64,000 nucleotides of DNA from Sipunculus nudus. Its lineage: Eukaryota; Annelida; Sipuncula; Golfingiida; Sipunculidae. The stretch lies in the NCBI GenBank assembly GCA_026874595.1, contig CM049306.1, positions 58,658,019 through 58,722,018 on the forward strand, in the 5' to 3' direction. Under the pieces are notes generated by a model. That model was not told the origin of the DNA and made no database searches. It saw only the letters and a list, made by a program, of their open reading frames with translations. This document shows positions 62,501-64,000 of this stretch, piece by piece (the stretch's first letter is position 1; each line of letters begins with the position of its first letter). The translations under genes and the position numbers were made by a program.

Positions 62501-63607
62501 TGAATGCATTCATGAATATATTCTTTAATATTATTTTAATAATCATTTCAGTTATATTTCATTTTAAAAAATCATATGATTCTCTTATTATTTTAAATAA
62601 AAATTATATTTGGGACAATATTTGTAATTTTTTAAAAATAAATAGTTAAACTCTTATATTATATGTTCTGCTTATAAGTTATATGACCAAGTCAAAATCT
62701 GTGTTACAATAGTACTCCATTTGTTAATAAAATAAATGAAATCAGTCCTCTTCCCTGTCTCCAAAGGTACTATCAAAATCATACATAAGCTAAACAACAA
62801 CAACTCATAATACAGCTTATATTTATTACCACACAAAACCAGCATGTGCCTCATTTCTAAATAATATTTTTTTATCATATATAACAGCTGTGCGCCGTGA
62901 CCCATAGGTCCCTTGTTTTTTTTTTCGGAAAAGTGGCATGCCTTCTAAAATTTTGGAAAACCCTTTCTAAAATCCAGGGGATGCAAGGATTTTGTGATTC
63001 TTGACAGCCCTTCATGACAAAATAAACCATGAGATGCATTTGTGTACTTTCTAAAAACCCATGCCATGCCCAAAAGAGATTCCATGATGACTTAACGTAT
63101 TGGTTAATCCTGCATGTTTGTTGAATTTCTTACAACATACAAGGTTGTCTACCATGTGTTATGACTTATATGATTAACAAAAAGTCATGTGAGAGACATA
63201 AAATGACAAGGGTTAAAATAAAATAGAGACAGGATATACACTTCTGCTTGTTCATTCATATGTATTATTTGTAGAATTTTTTTCATCTGATTAGATTACA
63301 AGAAAATGTTAAGACTACTGGCTATTTGTAATGATATAGGCTTGAATAAGATGAATTGCCATTACATTTGAGTTTTCCATACGACCATTACATTTGAGTT
63401 TTCCATACAACTGAGTGCATAATTTTAAATGGGCCATATCAGGCCAGTAAAAACAACTTATAGTCACATGATCACAGCTGTGATCCCTACTGAATATTCT
63501 TAATTTCTTTTACAGTCCACTTACAGAGGAAGGTTGATGAGATCAGCAAGCTTGCAGAGGCCCAGCGCAGGGAACAAGAAAGAAACTTTCGTCTGGCCTA
63601 TGACTGA
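31465..63607 (+). CDS. nup62: Nucleoporin Nup62 (p62), 10 coding exons
   Basis: Nup62 is a central-channel nuclear pore protein. Its FG repeats bind transport receptors, and its coiled coils assemble with Nup54 and Nup58 and anchor to Nup93. Joining 31465-31513, 40170-40292, 40735-40935, 45282-45395, 46972-47176, 47698-47857, 52845-53029, 55682-55793, 59243-59309 and 63516-63607 gives 1308 nt, in frame throughout, for 435 residues and TGA. Residues 1 to about 230 hold FSFG motifs (three), one further FG, FQLG/FKLG variants and Ala/Thr-rich linkers. From about 244 the Nsp1_C-type coiled coil follows, with QATQVNAWDR, NLDHELDFILAQQ, AQLKRMAQDLK and ILNAHMDSLQW, all close to animal p62. Human p62 is 522 residues; the FG half is shorter here and has few true FG pairs. 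All introns are GT-AG. The identification is secure; exon 5/6 splice choice has one alternative. Confidence 0.96.
31990..32530. repeat. Diverged satellite-type repeat (copy 1)
   Basis: It contains AAAAATCTTCTTCTCCGAAA, CTGTCCAGCCAATTTGTCC, CTCGGAAACCGC and an exact GGTGGCGCCACC at 32299-32310. Related blocks occur at 36180-36880 and 37300-37990. Confidence 0.7.
32815..35010. repeat. Large minisatellite array, about 270-280-bp unit
   Basis: There are about eight head-to-tail units, each made of two half-units. One half carries CATATCTCGGGAACCGTTTG, CCAAAATTTTGCATGTGTAT and CTGGTGGCGCCACCTGCAAC. The other carries CTCAGAAGTGGTTTGACTTA, CCTGAAATTTTGCAGGTTTA and CAGGTGGCGCCACCTAGATT. Units differ by a few substitutions. 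The array may be the core of an element ending with CTAG at 35141-35144. It lies in nup62 intron 1. Minus-strand frames beginning MVAGGATS are translations of the satellite, not genes. Confidence 0.92.
35150..36180. other. Intronic DNA without recognised repeat; one small frame
   Basis: The minus-strand frame at 35349-35549 (66 codons, with NGFFHALHIFPAFEKIQ) has a protein-like composition but no domain I can name. Nothing else is visible. Confidence 0.3.
36180..37990. repeat. Diverged satellite-type repeat (copies 2-4), SINE-interrupted
   Basis: Units start near 36300, 36660 and 37300 and share TGTCCAGCCAGATTGTTCAA, GAAATGxTCCC and GGTGTTGCCACCTGCAT with 31990-32530. The SINE at 36875-37302 splits the second/third unit. 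Confidence 0.65.
36862..37315 (+). mobile_element. tRNA-derived SINE with 13-bp target-site duplication
   Basis: The sequence AGAAATGTTCCCA flanks the insertion at 36862-36874 and 37303-37315. The 428-bp body opens with a tRNA-like head: an A-box-like TGGATCAGGTAGAGG (about 36887-36902) and a B-box-like GAGTTCAAATT (36922-36932). It ends in an A-rich tail (37265-37302). It interrupts a diverged satellite-type repeat whose sequence resumes at the duplication. This is an RNA-mediated insertion that depends on a LINE; whether the LINE at 13-18 kb is the partner cannot be told. Confidence 0.7.
38280..38900. repeat. Tandem array, about 117-129-bp unit
   Basis: Five degenerate units centred on GGTGTCGCCACCTACAAT-like sequence (near 38351, 38478, 38601, 38718, 38847), each preceded by CATACATCT and TTGTATACAAAACT-like phrases. 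It is related in layout to the half-units of the 32.8-35.0 kb array. Confidence 0.75.
38990..39430. repeat. Possible inverted-end MITE, degenerate
   Basis: ATTCGCGAGGCTGAAATTTCAC near the left side and ATTCGCAAATATCGTGAAATT near the right look like related phrases, as in CG-containing short repeats of molluscs. The boundaries are unclear. Confidence 0.25.
40170..40292 (+). CDS. nup62: nup62 coding exon 2 (FG region)
   Basis: The acceptor tttccgcag ends at 40169 and the donor gtaatt starts at 40293. The exon enters and leaves in phase 1. It begins GFSFGGTPAAATPG, continues Thr/Val/Ala-rich, and ends with FNFSAGTSA, a degenerate FG-type repeat. It covers residues 17-57. Confidence 0.95.
40735..40935 (+). 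CDS. nup62: nup62 coding exon 3 (FG region)
   Basis: The acceptor is tcattgcag ending 40734 and the donor gttggt starts 40936; both ends are phase 1. It encodes GGGFSFGGAAQ, GFSLSKPPEQPSSFGFNL and a Thr/Gln/Ala-rich linker. With exons 1 and 2 it supplies all four true FG dipeptides of the protein. Confidence 0.95.
41807..44420 (+). mobile_element. F1 element copy A in nup62 intron 3
   Basis: The left hairpin has arms TAGCTCAG and CTGAGCTA (41807-41837), then TTGTCCGTCGTCC and a TCCG run. The core has two related units of about 690 bp, each with TTAGATGTC, TACCATGCC or TACCAAGCC and CATGGCACGTTT. The unit-poor right third ends with CAGCTGAGC (44390-44398, the inverse of the left GCTCAGCTG with one change), TGACCCATAGGTCCCTTG (CTTG 44417-44420) and a T run. 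It has no coding capacity. It is about 2.6 kb and nearly the same length as copy C. Confidence 0.75.
44421..45281. other. nup62 intron 3, right part, no repeat seen
   Basis: Apparently single-copy intronic sequence leading to the exon 4 acceptor. Confidence 0.5.
45282..45395 (+). CDS. nup62: nup62 coding exon 4 (FG region)
   Basis: The acceptor tgttcctccag ends 45281 and the donor gtgagt starts 45396, phase 1 to phase 1. It encodes an Ala/Thr/Gly-rich segment ending SGFQLGG, an FG-like motif in which G follows at +3 rather than +1. Confidence 0.93.
45600..46870. repeat. Tandem array in nup62 intron 4, about 156-bp unit
   Basis: The phrase TTAGGCCTAGAA and variants recur near 45666, 45823, 45979, 46133, 46292, 46447, 46587 and 46731 (spacings mostly 154-159). 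The units also share GAAATTAGGTCATGGTGACC and ATATTCTGCGAGCTACTGGC. An F1-like right end (TGACCCATGGGT, CTTG 46957-46960) follows and abuts exon 5. Confidence 0.85.
46972..47176 (+). CDS. nup62: nup62 coding exon 5 (FG-like, Ala/Thr-rich)
   Basis: The acceptor gattttgttcag ends 46971. The chosen donor is gtatgt at 47177 (phase 2), the best consensus and matched by the tatcag acceptor at 47697. A weaker alternative is gtgtat at 47175 paired with the acceptor acacag ending at 47706, also in frame. It encodes GFKLGTSAAAA, GFKLGGLATS and a run of Ala and Thr. Its acceptor sits 11 bp from the terminus of a repeat element (46940-46960). Confidence 0.9.
47497..47605. repeat. Direct duplication, 57-bp period, in nup62 intron 5
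   Basis: TTAATTTTATGTAATGTTTT followed by ATTAGATTATGAAACAGTTC occurs twice, starting 47501 and 47558, almost unchanged. It is a recent tandem duplication. Confidence 0.9.
47698..47857 (+). CDS. nup62: nup62 coding exon 6 (start of coiled-coil domain)
   Basis: The acceptor is ctgttgtttatcag ending 47697 and the donor gtgagg starts 47858 (phase 0). It encodes APSINTRQLEEAISKW, TTELEEQEKIFLDQATQ and VNAWDRMLIQNGEK, the start of the Nsp1/Nup62 C-terminal domain (residues 231-284) and the segment most like vertebrate p62. A nine-copy 20-bp minisatellite begins 36 bp into the next intron. Confidence 0.96.
47894..48073 (+). repeat. 20-bp minisatellite, exactly 9 copies
   Basis: The unit AAGGCCTGTCTGTGCTGTTG is repeated nine times without indels over 180 bp, with scattered substitutions (CCTG/CTTG/ATTG, TGTG/TGGG). 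It begins 36 bp inside nup62 intron 6, just after the exon 6 donor. Confidence 0.95.
48155..51363 (+). mobile_element. F1 element copy B in nup62 intron 6
   Basis: An intact left hairpin (48155-48185), TCCG run and two core units match copies A and C to about 49500. Beyond this the right half differs, with a C run at 49666-49682 and unrelated AT-rich DNA. A standard right end follows: CAGCTGAGCGCCGTGACCC (from 51333) and CTTG at 51360-51363. The different right half may be a separate insertion or a subfamily. Confidence 0.6.
50240..50370. repeat. Direct duplication, about 65 bp
   Basis: GCAACTTTTGCAACAATTCT with AATATTTTAACTTATA occurs twice (near 50260 and 50325). Confidence 0.85.
51364..52805. 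other. nup62 intron 6, right part
   Basis: No tandem structure is seen. A second F1-like right end closes the interval at 52806-52832, so part of it may belong to an older element whose left end I could not find. Confidence 0.4.
52845..53029 (+). CDS. nup62: nup62 coding exon 7 (coiled coil)
   Basis: The acceptor cttttttactttag ends 52844 and the donor gtacga starts 53030 (phase 2). It encodes ITQLNEDVERVKVDQ and NLDHELDFILAQQRELEEML, then QQHADTEREYT. It is strongly heptad-like and covers residues 285-345. The pyrimidine tract of the acceptor is fused to the end of a repeat element at 52806-52832. Confidence 0.96.
53422..55481 (+). mobile_element. F3 element (copy 2) in nup62 intron 7, with nested F2
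   Basis: The left hairpin TATGCCCCCGCCAC-AAA-GTGGCCGGGGCATA at 53422-53452 is near-perfect. Five regular 180-bp units start near 53514, 53694, 53874, 54054 and 54234. F2 (54421-55094) follows, then two degenerate units. GGCGGGGGCAT (55448-55458) is the exact inverse of the left ATGCCCCCGCC. The right hairpin is GTGTCG-TTCC-GACAC, and CTAG is at 55478-55481 followed by T. This is the clearest complete terminus set in the window. The element ends 200 bp before exon 8. Confidence 0.8.
54421..55094 (+). mobile_element. F2 element nested in F3 copy 2
   Basis: The left hairpin region is TAGCTCTCAGCTCATAGGC followed by TGATGGGCTATTGTCGTCAC. A TCCG/TCTG run follows (54466-54520), then two units, the first with GGTGGCGCCACC exact at 54777-54788, and CTAG at 55091-55094. 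It has one unit fewer than the copy at 27651-28611. Confidence 0.7.
55682..55793 (+). CDS. nup62: nup62 coding exon 8 (coiled coil)
   Basis: The acceptor tgtccag ends 55681 and the donor gtatgt starts 55794 (phase 0). It completes T346 and encodes YQLAENTDAQLKRMAQDLK, then EIIKHLNTSNSNQDSNDP, matching the end of the second helix and the linker before the last helix of p62. Confidence 0.96.
56287..59217 (+). mobile_element. F1-type element in nup62 intron 8, split by a TA-flanked transposon
   Basis: The left arm TAGCTCAGCTGACTGTAAGTC (degenerate beyond this) starts at 56287 after a T run. The element is split at 56341-57817 and resumes with units like those at 25.5-26.1 kb. It then has five or more degenerate units with AGGTCAAGGTCACAGG (58140-59130). 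The right end is CAGCTGAGT (59187-59195), GACCCATGGGTC and CTAG (59214-59217). It ends 25 bp before nup62 exon 9. Confidence 0.6.
56343..57815. mobile_element. TA-flanked DNA transposon (pogo/Tc1-like ends), non-coding
   Basis: The ends are CAGTAAAACCTGA on the left and its inverse TCAGGTTTCACTG on the right (12 of 13 match). Each is flanked by TA (56341-56342, 57816-57817), the duplication typical of the Tc1/mariner-pogo superfamily. The inside has no transposase frame. It holds a (TA)n tract (about 56511-56580) and repeated phrases like GGTCTTAAGTC and GGTCGCT near the ends. Confidence 0.6.
59243..59309 (+). CDS. nup62: nup62 coding exon 9
   Basis: The acceptor tttctttcacag ends 59242 and the donor gtattg starts 59310 (phase 1). 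It encodes IHQIGKILNAHMDSLQWVDQ and two further residues, a near-identical match to the conserved last-helix segment of p62. An F1-type repeat end (CTAG at 59214-59217) lies 25 bp upstream. Confidence 0.95.
59640..60285. repeat. Tandem array in nup62 intron 9, about 145-bp unit
   Basis: Four units share ATATTTAATGAGGTCAGAGG (near 59744, 59889, 60030, 60188), ATATCTCGCCCAAGTTCA and GATGGATTTTGATAAAACTC. The array is cut at 60290 by F1 copy C. Confidence 0.8.
60291..62915 (+). mobile_element. F1 element copy C in nup62 intron 9
   Basis: The left hairpin at 60291-60321, TCCG run, two core units and right end (CAGCTGTGC 62885-62893, CTTG 62912-62915, then T run) are collinear with copy A over the whole 2.6 kb and visibly very similar, including the 22-bp palindrome at 62496-62517. 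The two copies probably spread recently from one source or were homogenised. Confidence 0.75.
62916..63515. other. nup62 intron 9, right part, no repeat except a short duplication
   Basis: Single-copy-looking intronic DNA that supplies the exon 10 acceptor tract. Confidence 0.5.
63363..63412. repeat. Short direct duplication in nup62 intron 9
   Basis: CATTACATTTGAGTTTTCCA occurs twice in a row, with a period of about 26 bp. Confidence 0.85.
63516..63607 (+). CDS. nup62: nup62 coding exon 10 with stop codon
   Basis: The acceptor tttcttttacag ends 63515. It encodes LQRKVDEISKLAEAQRREQE followed by RNFRLAYD and TGA at 63605-63607. The final RxFRxxxD is how animal p62 proteins end, so the C-terminus is complete. 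Confidence 0.96.
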
Positions 63608-63890
63608 GTTATGGAAACTATCAGTGTACTGTATACAGGCACTTATGAAACAGTGAAGCAGTTCTTAGCCTATCATTGATATTTGTCATGCACTCAGTTC
63701 CTACAAGTGCACTATCATGGTTTACATGGGAACCAGTACAGGCAAAGTTAGAAGTTAGTAACTGAAGGGTAATTCTGACTGTACTGGTCAAAACTGTAAG
63801 CTTTTACATTTCTTGTCAAACCCATGAAGCATCTCATTGGTTGATCTGTTGTAAAGTTATAATCCTTGCAAATAAACCAACATTATTAAA
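63608..63890 (+). other. nup62: nup62 3'UTR with polyadenylation signal
   Basis: No further long open frame follows the stop. A canonical AATAAA lies at 63871-63876, so cleavage is expected some 10-30 bp later and the 3'UTR is about 280 bp. The end coordinate is approximate. Confidence 0.7.
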
Positions 63891-64000
63891 AAGCCTGGAA
63901 ATAGAAAAATCAGTGAGAAACAGTTACAAGTAATATTTCATGAACAATTTATATTATGAGCCACTTAGAGATAAAGGAGTGAATTATGCAAAGCTGCTGT

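Overview
The window is animal nuclear DNA: AT-rich, intron-bearing and packed with transposable elements. The style of the repeats (Helitron/Helentron-like elements with (TCCG)n stretches and long minisatellite cores, an L1/Tx1-type LINE, a Merlin-type transposase relic) together with a well conserved but diverged nucleoporin suggests a lophotrochozoan, most likely a bivalve mollusc. That assignment is an inference; no single sequence here proves it.

The one host gene that can be read completely is nup62 (nuclear pore glycoprotein p62) on the + strand. Its ten coding exons span 31465-63607. All nine exon junctions are in phase and give a 435-residue protein: a short FG/alanine-threonine-rich N-terminal half, then the Nsp1/Nup62 C-terminal coiled-coil domain. 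A noncoding 5' exon must lie upstream of 31448, and a polyadenylation signal is at 63871. A candidate terminal exon of an unidentified gene lies on the minus strand at 29572-29787, upstream of nup62, so the two genes may be arranged head to head.

Layout. 1-10.4 kb: mostly unannotatable AT-rich DNA with homopolymers, (TA)n, two small MITE candidates, direct repeats and a frameshifted PHD-finger-like relic. 10.4-12.7 kb: tRNA-like SINE head, a frameshifted Merlin/IS1595-type transposase and a ~116-bp tandem array. 13.07-18.14 kb: a nearly intact L1/Tx1-like LINE on the minus strand, whose only visible coding damage is three in-frame stop codons. 19.9-25.5 kb: a second, older minus-strand LINE split by at least three Helitron-like insertions. 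25.5-29.0 kb: nested Helitron-like elements. 29.0-31.4 kb: low-repeat 5' flank of nup62. 31.5-63.6 kb: nup62, its introns filled with satellite-cored elements.

The main unusual observation is a set of at least four sequence-distinct repeat families (F1-F4) that share one architecture: a strong hairpin at the left end, often a (TCCG)n run, a minisatellite core, an inverted copy of the left hairpin arm near the right end, and usually a short hairpin and CTAG (or CTTG) next to T-rich DNA. The cores of several families carry the palindrome GGTGGCGCCACC (15 exact copies) and the nuclear-receptor-like site TGACCTTGACC. One composite (F2 inside F3) occurs twice with the same internal junctions, and F1-type right ends lie 11-25 bp upstream of three nup62 splice acceptors.
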